Below are positions 8,397-15,635 of a stretch of DNA of 64,000 nucleotides, in pieces. The DNA comes from QHXW01 sp035297145 (GTDB taxonomy: Bacteria; Acidobacteriota; Terriglobia; Bryobacterales; Bryobacteraceae): the NCBI GenBank assembly GCA_035297145.1, contig DATGZN010000101.1:1-64000 (forward strand), read 5' to 3'. Position 1 is the first letter of the stretch; each line of letters opens with the position of its first letter. Made by a program: the position numbers and the translations under genes. The notes under the pieces were generated by a model that was given only the letters and a program-made list of their open reading frames with translations, had not been told where the DNA came from and did no database searches.

Positions 8397-9553
8397 TGGA
8401 ATCAGCCGACGTCGTCATCATTGGCGCGGGCATCGTCGGATCAAGCATTGCCTATCATTTGACACAAGCGGGTTGTAAGAATGTGCTGGTGCTGGAGCGC
8501 GAAAGCCAGCAGGGCAAGGGCTCGACGGGCAAGAGCATGGGCGGCGTGCGGGCGCAATTCTCGACGGCGGTGAGTATTCGGATGTCGCTCTACTCGATAC
8601 CGTTCTTTCGGGCGTTTGAAGAAGCGCTGGGGCATCCTTCGGGGTATCGGGGGCAAGGATACCTCTTTGTAGCGACCCAAGAGCGTCACCTGCGCTACCT
8701 GCGCACCAACTACGAGCTGCAAACGTCGCTGGGCCTAAAGGCCGTGGAACTGCTGAAGCCTGCTGATCTGACGCACATGGTGCCGCAACTGCGCGGGGAC
8801 GATATCCTCGGCGGCAGTTTCTGCTCCACCGATGGATTCGTCGATCCCCATAGCGTCATGACCGGCTTCATGCTGCGGGCGATCGATGGAGGAGCGCGTC
8901 TGGTGCGTAACGCCGAGGTCACGGCGATTGAGCGTGATGCCGCCGGGGTCTCGGGAGTGCGGACGGCTACGGATCGCATTGGGACGCGGATCGTAGTCAA
9001 CGCAGCAGGAGCGTGGGCGGGCCTGGTTGCGAAGCTCGCCGGGATCGACCTGCCGGTCGAACCGCTGCGGCGCATGCTGGTGCCTACGGAACCGTTCGAT
9101 AAGATCGCGCACAGCGCCCCCATGACGGTGGACATGGCGACGGGATTTCATTTTCGGCCGGAAGGCCTGGGGCTGCTGATGGCTTGGAACGACCCCGGCG
9201 AGACTCCCGGCTTCAAGACGGATTTCGATCCGGCGTTCGTCGAGAAAATTCTCACGCGCGGCGTCGTTCGTGTGCCGTGCCTGGAAGAGGCTGAGGTGAA
9301 TCCGAAGCGCGCGTGGGCGGGGCTTTACGAGATGACGCCGGATCATCACCCGATTCTGGGAGCGGTGCCCGGCATTCCCGGACTGTATCTGGCGAACGGA
9401 TTCAGCGGCCATGGCGTCATGCACTCGCCGGCAACGGGAAAGATCGTATCGGACCTGGTGCTCAAGGGAACGTCCGATCTGGTGGACGCACGGCTGCTTG
9501 GTTACGAGCGCTTCGCAGAGGGGCGGCTGCTGGAAGAGACGGCGGTGCTCTGA
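8396..9553 (+). CDS. FAD-dependent oxidoreductase (DAO / sarcosine-oxidase beta-like family)
   Basis: A 385-residue enzyme. An N-terminal Rossmann dinucleotide site has G10-A-G-I-V-G15. A GSTGKSMGGVRAQF stretch around residue 42 is typical of the D-amino-acid oxidase/sarcosine oxidase superfamily, and the C-terminal FAD site is LYLANGFSGHGVMHSPATGK. The substrate is probably a secondary or alpha-amine; no residue fixes it. The start is ATG 8396, overlapping the coxD stop, since the residues before it are just coxD read in another frame. Being coupled to an oxidase operon is unusual and may mean it feeds electrons to the chain or is merely co-transcribed. Confidence 0.87.
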   Translation: MESADVVIIGAGIVGSSIAYHLTQAGCKNVLVLERESQQGKGSTGKSMGGVRAQFSTAVSIRMSLYSIPFFRAFEEALGHPSGYRGQGYLFVATQERHLRYLRTNYELQTSLGLKAVELLKPADLTHMVPQLRGDDILGGSFCSTDGFVDPHSVMTGFMLRAIDGGARLVRNAEVTAIERDAAGVSGVRTATDRIGTRIVVNAAGAWAGLVAKLAGIDLPVEPLRRMLVPTEPFDKIAHSAPMTVDMATGFHFRPEGLGLLMAWNDPGETPGFKTDFDPAFVEKILTRGVVRVPCLEEAEVNPKRAWAGLYEMTPDHHPILGAVPGIPGLYLANGFSGHGVMHSPATGKIVSDLVLKGTSDLVDARLLGYERFAEGRLLEETAVL

Positions 9554-9581
9554 AACCAGCAAGCGCGATATACTGCGGGCG

Positions 9582-10787
9582 ATGCGATTTCTGATTTTTC
9601 TTCTCACGGTCAGCGCTTTCGCGGCGGACGCGCCAGCCGGCAGCGGGCTCGACGCGGTGCGGTTGCAGACGATTCGGCCGCGGTTGCAGGCGCTCGTCGA
9701 CAGCCAGACGATTCCGGGGGCGGTGGCGTTGGTGGGGCGGCACGGAAAGGTGGCGCTGGTCGAAGCGGTGGGCTGGCGGGATGTCGAAAGCAAGAAGCCT
9801 ATGGAGGCCAACTCGATCTTCCAGATCATGTCGATGACCAAGCAGTTCACGGGTGTCGCCGTGATGATGCTGGTGGAAGAGGGCAAGATCGAGCTGCGGC
9901 AGCCCATCGAACATTACCTGCCGGAATTCCGCGGCATTCAGGTGCAAGAGAAGTTCAATGGGCGTGGAGCGATGCACGCACCCGAGCATCCGCCGACCGT
10001 GTGGGAGCTGATGGATCACACTTCGGGACTGGCGAGTGAACCGGAAGGCGAGCTGGCGGACAATATGCGCACCATGCGCGTTCCGCTGGACGAGGCCGTG
10101 CGTGCCTACGCGCATACGCATTTGCAATTCGAACCGGGGGCGCGCTGGAGCTACAGCAACATGGGGATCGCAACGCTGGGCCGGCTGATTGAGGTGATTT
10201 CCGGCGAAGACTACGTGCATTTCGTGCGCACACACATCCTGGAGCCGCTGGGGATGCCGGACACGTTTTACTTTCCGCCGGATGACAAGAAGGACCGGAT
10301 TGCTCTGGTTTACCGGCACACGGACGGAAAACTCGTGCGCGTGGGCGATGAGATTCTGGCGGGCGATCCCACGAAATACCGCCAGGGAGCAAAATACCCG
10401 GCGCCGGAATTTGGCCTGTATTCGACGGCGCCCGATCTTTTCAAGTTCTACCAGATGCTGCTGAATGGGGGCGAGTATGGCGGGCGGCGCTATCTTTCGC
10501 GGCAGGCGGTGGAGACCATGACGCGCGTGTTCACGCCGAAGGTGAAGCCGAGTGGATGGCTGGGCGGCACGGGGTATGGGTTGACGTTTGAGGTTGTCGA
10601 CCAGCCGGAAGGGACACTGCTGCTGCACTCGCCGGGCACCTTCGGACATGGTGGCGCGTTTGGGACGGAAGGCTGGGTGGACCCGAAGAACGACCTGGTT
10701 CGCATCATGCTGGTGCAGGTGGCGGACGGGTCGGGCGACGCGCCTCGGTCGGTGGTGATGCAGATTGGGGAGGCGGCGGTGGAGTGA
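9582..10787 (+). CDS. Serine hydrolase, class C beta-lactamase / penicillin-binding-protein-like family
   Basis: A 401-residue exported protein (signal peptide about residues 1-15). The three active-site motifs are present: S84-M-T-K87 (SxxK with the nucleophilic Ser), Y191-S-N193 (YxN), and H356-G-G, replacing KTG as in esterase-type members. Such proteins may be esterases, D-aminopeptidases or peptidoglycan hydrolases; true beta-lactamase activity is not implied. The start ATG 9582 is chosen because the signal peptide begins there, 28 bases after the previous stop. The 3' end of this gene is the full-length relative of seven broken copies downstream. Confidence 0.88.
   Translation: MRFLIFLLTVSAFAADAPAGSGLDAVRLQTIRPRLQALVDSQTIPGAVALVGRHGKVALVEAVGWRDVESKKPMEANSIFQIMSMTKQFTGVAVMMLVEEGKIELRQPIEHYLPEFRGIQVQEKFNGRGAMHAPEHPPTVWELMDHTSGLASEPEGELADNMRTMRVPLDEAVRAYAHTHLQFEPGARWSYSNMGIATLGRLIEVISGEDYVHFVRTHILEPLGMPDTFYFPPDDKKDRIALVYRHTDGKLVRVGDEILAGDPTKYRQGAKYPAPEFGLYSTAPDLFKFYQMLLNGGEYGGRRYLSRQAVETMTRVFTPKVKPSGWLGGTGYGLTFEVVDQPEGTLLLHSPGTFGHGGAFGTEGWVDPKNDLVRIMLVQVADGSGDAPRSVVMQIGEAAVE
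10543..10787 (+). repeat. Tail repeat, copy A (intact 3' end of the beta-lactamase-family gene)
   Basis: This 245-base stretch codes for the last 81 residues of the hydrolase and is the reference for copies B to H. Homology with copy C continues past the stop codon (GTGAGGGG then GGATCC and a TTTA a few bases on). Confidence 0.9.
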
Positions 10788-10883
10788 GGGGGAAGGATCC
10801 ACTTTACCGGGCCGAGGCTAGCTTTCGGTGCTATCCGATGGGCTCCCAGAACCCCGTATCTCGGGATGAAGACACCCAAGTCC

Positions 10884-10937
10884 TTATTCATCCCGCAGAG
10901 CGGCCACGGGGTCCAACCGTGATGCTCGCCGGGGTGT
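10884..10937 (-). pseudogene. Remnant of the 3' end of an ADOP/MacB-type permease gene, in a gap without intact genes (10788-11100)
   Basis: Read on the minus strand, this stretch gives TPRRASRLDPVAALRDE followed by a TAA (10884-10886). That is the standard end of duplicated orphan ABC permeases in acidobacteria; compare the ARRAAGLDPLRALRNE end of the intact permease at 40.6 kb. Nothing recognisable of the rest of the gene remains upstream on that strand. The remainder of 10788-11100 shows no other gene to me. Confidence 0.6.
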
Positions 10938-11100
10938 CATCCTGTGCACCAGGAAAGATCGCTATAGGACAGAAGTCTTCCCGCAGTTCGTAGTACTTCG
11001 TGTTCCGTACCCACCCGACGACCTGGTAATTTGATCGAGCCTTCCAGAGGCTTAGGACCTGTTTGACGCCGTCCGCCAAGTCTGATACGATCACGCGGCG

Positions 11101-11556
11101 ATGCCTGGGACGATGCTAATCTTACGCGGCATAACCAACCTCAAGGTATGGCCCGAGTACCCGAGGGGAGCGTTGGACGAACCCTCGGCGCTCCAATACG
11201 CTAGCAAAAGGGGCTACGTCGGCCGAGTGCTGGATGTCTCGGGCGAGACCGGAGATGGTAGGCCGCAGACGCGAAGGGCCTTGCACGAATTTCTTGACGA
11301 CTCCACAATTACCGCACTGTATGGGTTTTCGGGCGGCGGCTACAACGTGTATCACATTCTCAACCGACTGGCGCAGGAGCAACGCGACCGCCTTGAATTG
11401 GTTGTCGTGCTTGGTGTTGACCCGAACAAGCTTTCCGCACACGCGTTAAATTCCCACAGGTATAACGCGCACTGGGAGTTGGTCTATCGAAACGATCCGC
11501 CGCCACCGCTAACTCACATCGACGGCCCGCGGGCGTTGCTAGCCGAACTTCGTTAG
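11101..11556 (+). CDS. Small putative alpha/beta-hydrolase-like protein
   Basis: A 151-residue protein. YGFSGGGYN near residue 75 has the G-x-S-x-G nucleophile elbow of alpha/beta hydrolases, after a beta-strand-like TALYGF. LELVVVLGVDPNKLS follows, as expected for the strand carrying the acid, and a late His (LTHIDGP) could complete a triad. It is short for the fold and has no signal peptide. It lies between the intact beta-lactamase-family gene and tail copy B. I do not recognise a specific family; it could be a truncated lipase-like protein. Confidence 0.55.
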   Translation: MPGTMLILRGITNLKVWPEYPRGALDEPSALQYASKRGYVGRVLDVSGETGDGRPQTRRALHEFLDDSTITALYGFSGGGYNVYHILNRLAQEQRDRLELVVVLGVDPNKLSAHALNSHRYNAHWELVYRNDPPPPLTHIDGPRALLAELR

Positions 11557-11642
11557 CCGGAGCAATCCAGACCGGTTCGGTTACGGCCGAATCTCAGGGA
11601 CAGCAAACCGCTCGTTTCCGAGTGCGAGGCATAGCCACTGGT

Positions 11643-11887
11643 TGAAGCCGAGTGGATGGCTGGGCGGCACGGGGTATGGGTTGACGTTTGAGGTTGTCGA
11701 CCAGCCGGAAGGGACACTGTTGTTGCACTCGCCGGGTACGTTCGGACATGGCGGCGCGTTTGGGACGGAAGGCTGGGTGGACCCGAAGAACGACCTGGTT
11801 CGCATCATGCTGGTGCAGATGGCGGACGGGTCAGGCGATGCGCCGCGGTCGGTGGTGATGCAGATTGGGGAAGCGGCGGTGGTGTGA
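11643..11887 (+). pseudogene. Tail repeat, copy B: 3' fragment of a beta-lactamase-family gene
   Basis: It is colinear with 10543-10787 without any indel: 11 substitutions in 245 bases by direct comparison, nine of them silent (the two changes are V to M and the last residue E to V). The left boundary is sharp at TGAAGCCG; the bases before it do not match the gene. The frame is open to the stop but has no 5' part, so it cannot be a working hydrolase. The rest of 11557-11955 shows no gene. Confidence 0.9.
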
Positions 11888-11955
11888 GGGGGGAGGAAGG
11901 AGAGTAATCTCGTGGAACGTCTGTTTTGCGCCGCGGCCTCAGATCAACGCGGCTT

Positions 11956-12864
11956 CTACCAGCGCGCTAGCGCCCTTATGTCCAAATTTATTTTGCTTCG
12001 CGCCTCAGTATCAGCATCCTCCATGCTCTTGAGCCGCTTGAGAGAGGCTACTCTCGTCCAAAGTGAGGCTGCAAAGCCATCAAGCCCAGGGAAGAGCGTT
12101 GCTCGGTTCAGGTTCGCACGATGTAGCCCAGCCAGCAGGTCGGGGCGCGTCTTAGCGGCTATCTTAATTTCACCAATATTACGCTCGTGATCGGGCATCG
12201 AGTGGAGATTGACCATGAAAGGCGTCCTTACATCAGTTGGGCATAGAAACAACCCCTGTTGTATCGTGAGTCTCTCATTCATCCGATAGGAGCCGACGGC
12301 GCTCACGAGGGGCGGTAACGGCGCTTCAAGGAAGAGCTTCCGAAAGGCATGGCCGTCTCGGTGAACTCTATAGAGATCGAACTGGCGGCCGACTGGCTCG
12401 CCGAGGGTTCCAATCGCCTCTGCGACTTTCCTGGTGAGCCAACTCTTGTTAATGGCCCACACAACCGGCTGCGTGCTGCCCTCTCGCTCAAGCGAGAAGA
12501 ATGCCGCGATGATAAATGAAAAAGTGAAATCAAGGAAGCGGCACGGTGCGCCATAATGCCTCATGAGAGTCAGCCACTCGAGGGTGTCACCTCGCCTTGG
12601 CGGTGGGCCCAAGGAGTAAAGGTGGTAACGCCGAACGAACTCGTGGATTAGCTTCACCTCCATGTCTGGAATCTTGTCTTCGGCTACGCCGAATTCCTTG
12701 GCAACCAACTCGAGGGTAGTGCGAAGATCGGGGCGACCGTCATGGGTTCCGCGGAATACCCATTCGTCTTGATCCTCGGCCTTCCGAAAGAGGTCCTGCG
12801 CCCGTGCAAGTTCTTCCCAGCTTGTTATCGGGTTCGGAACCTTCTCCAGCACATCACTCGGCAT
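11956..12864 (-). CDS. FRG-domain protein
   Basis: A 302-residue protein. The name-giving F-R-G motif is in WVFRGTHDG (about residues 36-43). A second hallmark is LMRHYGAPCRFLDFTFS followed by AAFFSLE, matching the QHxGxPTRxLDxT pattern of the family. LTIQQGLFLCPTD near residue 215 fits the later conserved RQxGxF-type strand. No signal peptide or membrane span is present. The biochemical role of FRG domains is not settled; they recur in variable regions of bacterial genomes. It is the last gene of a minus-strand trio with the methyltransferase and ParB-like genes, 77 bases after the former. Its stop lies only 68 bases from tail copy B. Confidence 0.8.
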   Translation of the reverse strand: MPSDVLEKVPNPITSWEELARAQDLFRKAEDQDEWVFRGTHDGRPDLRTTLELVAKEFGVAEDKIPDMEVKLIHEFVRRYHLYSLGPPPRRGDTLEWLTLMRHYGAPCRFLDFTFSFIIAAFFSLEREGSTQPVVWAINKSWLTRKVAEAIGTLGEPVGRQFDLYRVHRDGHAFRKLFLEAPLPPLVSAVGSYRMNERLTIQQGLFLCPTDVRTPFMVNLHSMPDHERNIGEIKIAAKTRPDLLAGLHRANLNRATLFPGLDGFAASLWTRVASLKRLKSMEDADTEARSKINLDIRALARW

Positions 12865-12941
12865 TTGTCGTTCTCCTCATAGGTCGTCCGCGTCCAACAA
12901 TGCTTCTCCAAACGCCGATTGGCCCGCTGGCGATTGAATTA

Positions 12942-13856
12942 TTAAGCCAGTCGCCGAAACAATCCGGGGTGACTCTCGGTAACCCTAACTGGGCCGATAA
13001 GCGGAGGCACCTTTAAGCTGGCGCAAAAGAACATCACCTCGGACCCTTGTGACGCTGACCGAGCGCTGTAGCCAATGTTGTAAACTACGTGGCGCGAGCC
13101 CTTGTACAAGGTGCGAATGGGCTCAACGTTATCGTAAGACACAATCCATCGCTGCCGCGTGAGCTCGTTAGTCACGAATTCCGCAACGCTTGCGTGGTCC
13201 TCATATTCATAGAAGTCGCAATAGAGGTCGCAGCCTTTGGTGTAGTAAGGGGGGTCGAGATAGATCAGAGTCTGTTCCGGCCATCGTGAAACGCCCGCCC
13301 TCAGGAAGTTAAGAGCATCCTTCCGCGTCAGTTTAATACGATTGGCCACCCGGGCGATGGACTCTACCCGATAGACCAGTTCTTTCGCGTTGTAGCGCGC
13401 GTCAATTTTCCACGGGCCGGTCTGGTCCCTGCCGCCGATAATCCCACCGTTTAGAATGCCGGAACGGTTCGTGCGGTTCAGGAAAAATGTCGCAAATCCA
13501 AGGTCGAGATCGTCATGACCTTGAGCGTTTTCAAGAACGCGCTTTTGCTTGTCCCACCCCGACACCGACAGCGGCGTGTCCGAAACCCGGCGGCAGAATT
13601 CCTCTGTGTGGTGCAGAACGCTTTTCCAGAAGGCATGGATCGGCCTGCTAATGTCATTTATATGGATACGCGAAACGTATTCATGAAATAGCAATTCAAG
13701 AGCAATCGCTGCGCCGCCGGCGTACGGCTCGACATATTCGCCGTCGAGCAGCCGGTTGCTTTTCATCAGGCTTTTGACATAGGCGGCGAGTTTGGCTTTA
13801 CCACCCGGATAGCGGAGTGGGGTGAAGTGGATTAGACGTTGGGGAGGATCGTTCAC
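12942..13856 (-). CDS. D12-class (Dam-like) N6-adenine DNA methyltransferase
   Basis: A 304-residue protein with the class marks in order: RYPGGK at residues 15-20, the S-adenosylmethionine site EPYAGGAA at 43-50, and the catalytic D201-P-P-Y204 followed by YTKG. It should methylate adenine in DNA. The start chosen is GTG 13856, which overlaps the TGA of the upstream ParB-like gene as GTGA, a classic coupling; an ATG at 13895 would add 13 residues lying inside that gene. No cognate restriction endonuclease is recognisable beside it, so it is either solitary or part of a module with its two neighbours. Confidence 0.93.
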   Translation of the reverse strand: MNDPPQRLIHFTPLRYPGGKAKLAAYVKSLMKSNRLLDGEYVEPYAGGAAIALELLFHEYVSRIHINDISRPIHAFWKSVLHHTEEFCRRVSDTPLSVSGWDKQKRVLENAQGHDDLDLGFATFFLNRTNRSGILNGGIIGGRDQTGPWKIDARYNAKELVYRVESIARVANRIKLTRKDALNFLRAGVSRWPEQTLIYLDPPYYTKGCDLYCDFYEYEDHASVAEFVTNELTRQRWIVSYDNVEPIRTLYKGSRHVVYNIGYSARSASQGSEVMFFCASLKVPPLIGPVRVTESHPGLFRRLA

Positions 13857-15205
13857 GGCCAGATCATCTCGAAAAACCTCTGGGCATTGTCCCACGCCGT
13901 CGTCAGGCTGCGCTCGGTCGGCGTGAAGAACCGATTGTGGATATAGGCGTGGAGAGTGTCGATTGAGAACGGATGGTGTTCATCCGTAAGAGCCGCAAGG
14001 ACACCCTTGAAGTCCTTGCGGTCGGCACCATTGGCGACCATGTGATCAACAACTTCCTGCACCTTTGCGGCGAGCTTTTTGTCGCTAATGTGCCCGTTGC
14101 GCGTAGATTTGAGTGTCGAACTGGCTCTGCTTACCAAATATTCGTCCACTGACATTTCGAGGAAAACACGGAGAAGAACACTTATGGCATGAACGTGTTT
14201 CGAGAGCTGCAAGATCTTAAGCTCGCCATTTATTTTTTCGATTTTCGCGTTAGTGATATTCAGCTTACAGCTTTTCGGAACAACATTCGTCCTTGCCGAA
14301 GGTCGTGGCCCTTTGGTTTTGCCGCCTGGCGAGCCAAGCTTGGGTTTGAAGTCTGTTTCCTTTATGCCCTCGATTGCCGACAGGACTCCGGTTCTTTTCG
14401 TCAGGTTAGGCTTGTCCGCTGGCTTCAGGTTGCGGACATATTCGAGCTGTTGTTCCTTGGACTTAAGATCACTGACTGTCACCCTTTTTTCCGCAAGATC
14501 AATGGTCATGCGTCGCAAGGGCTTAAGCGCTTCCTCTGGCGGCAACTCGGTCTGCAGCTTCCCGTTTACTACCTCAAAACCTATGGACCTTCGAACATCG
14601 GGTGTCGAAAGGAGGCGATCAAGAGTTGATATCGGGAATTTACCTGCGAGAAGTTCGGCTTGTTCTTCCGTGAGATCAGCGTGCGCTCCTACAAAGTCCA
14701 TGGCCTGGAGGGCGGCATCTCGACCCTTGAAGCGTGCCACGGCAATCGCGTTCCAGCCGACAATTCCCCGGCCATTATCCTCGCCGCTATGTCGCTGTCG
14801 TATCCACTCCACGCCGTCCGGTCTGTCCTTAATCTCAAAACAGTCGACACGCTCTATTTTCTTCGGGTCGAGCTTCTGGCCTGCTTTGACCAAACGTCTC
14901 TTGTGAGATTCTGGCATCTCAAGATCAGCAACCAGAGCAGGACTCCTTAGTAGTTTTGCAGCGAGAACACGGCGATTGCCTTCCAATACTATGAAGTGCC
15001 CGGCGCGGTGCGGTGAGCGCATCACCAGACAGCGGTCTATCGGACTGAAGCCCCTTTCGGAAACGCTTTCTGCGAGGTTAATGAGCTTCGCTTTCTGCTC
15101 GCTGATAATGTTCTGCATCGCTTCGCGCTGATCGGCAGCCTGCTTTATCCGCGGATTTTCTAGGTCGAGATCAAGACTGTCCAGTGTGAGCGACTTGGCT
15201 GGCAT
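13853..15205 (-). CDS. ParB/Srx-domain protein, first gene of the methyltransferase-FRG operon
   Basis: A 450-residue protein. The N-terminal region has ENPRIKQA and FIVLEGNRRVLAAKLL (about residues 70-86). The latter corresponds to the GxRR nucleotide-binding signature of the ParB/sulfiredoxin fold (GERR in ParB). The central part is helical and charged, and the C-terminal region contains LLRVFLEMSVDEYL, a helical pattern seen in several HEPN-like or abortive-infection-associated tails; that comparison is only suggestive. It is not a chromosome-partitioning ParB: no ParA partner and no typical HTH are visible. It probably gives DNA binding or CTP/ATP-dependent activity to the module. The upstream region carries an inverted repeat at 15230-15257. 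Confidence 0.75.
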   Translation of the reverse strand: MPAKSLTLDSLDLDLENPRIKQAADQREAMQNIISEQKAKLINLAESVSERGFSPIDRCLVMRSPHRAGHFIVLEGNRRVLAAKLLRSPALVADLEMPESHKRRLVKAGQKLDPKKIERVDCFEIKDRPDGVEWIRQRHSGEDNGRGIVGWNAIAVARFKGRDAALQAMDFVGAHADLTEEQAELLAGKFPISTLDRLLSTPDVRRSIGFEVVNGKLQTELPPEEALKPLRRMTIDLAEKRVTVSDLKSKEQQLEYVRNLKPADKPNLTKRTGVLSAIEGIKETDFKPKLGSPGGKTKGPRPSARTNVVPKSCKLNITNAKIEKINGELKILQLSKHVHAISVLLRVFLEMSVDEYLVSRASSTLKSTRNGHISDKKLAAKVQEVVDHMVANGADRKDFKGVLAALTDEHHPFSIDTLHAYIHNRFFTPTERSLTTAWDNAQRFFEMIWP

Positions 15206-15229
15206 TCGTATGTTAATTATTGCGTATTT

Positions 15230-15257
15230 TACAACATTTAGTATTGGTTTTGTTGTA
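15230..15257. promoter_or_regulatory. Inverted repeat upstream of the ParB-like operon, putative operator
   Basis: TACAACA (15230-15236) and TGTTGTA (15251-15257) form a perfect 7-bp inverted repeat with a 14-base spacer in an A+T-rich stretch, 25-52 bases before the first start codon of the operon. It is well placed for autoregulation. No confident -35/-10 pair is visible. Confidence 0.45.
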
Positions 15258-15275
15258 GAGCGCCACTTGTAATCG

Positions 15276-15516
15276 GGACGTGGTACTGGCCAGTTGGCTT
15301 GGTGGGACGGCTATAACCTTCGAGGTCGTGAACCAACCGAAGGCTACTTTGCTCTCGCACTCGCTGGGCCCGTTCGCCCACGGCGGCGTTTGGGGCGGAA
15401 GGCTGGGTGGACCCGAAGAACGACCTGGTTCGCATTATGCTAGCGCAGGTTTCCGGCGGCTCGGCCGACGCGACGCGGTCGGTGGTGATGCAGATTGGGA
15501 AGCATCGGTGGAGTGA
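15276..15516 (+). pseudogene. Tail repeat, copy C: frameshifted 3' fragment of a beta-lactamase-family gene
   Basis: This is a diverged copy of the tail. One frame gives WLGGTAITFEVVNQPKATLL and, further on, FAHGG; after a one-base shift near 15390 a second frame gives MDPKNDLVRIMLAQV and SVVMQIG, ending at the same stop position. The flank after the stop resembles that of copy A (GGATCC then TTTA). Together with copy B it brackets the FRG/methyltransferase/ParB operon as direct repeats. The rest of 15206-15635 holds no gene I can support. Confidence 0.85.
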
Positions 15517-15635
15517 GGGGATCCGATTTACGGAGGAAGGCCGACTTCTAGAGAGCGCCCCCGCAGCGGCACTTCCGCGACATGGCAACCACACGGCGAC
15601 CACTGGGTGTCCGGCGGTGCAACCCGAGCCAAAGC

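Noticed and set aside
9462..10802. Long minus-strand frame opposite the serine hydrolase gene
   Set aside because: A G+C-rich shadow frame; His/Arg/Gln-rich composition and no recognisable motif, while the plus strand has all active-site motifs.
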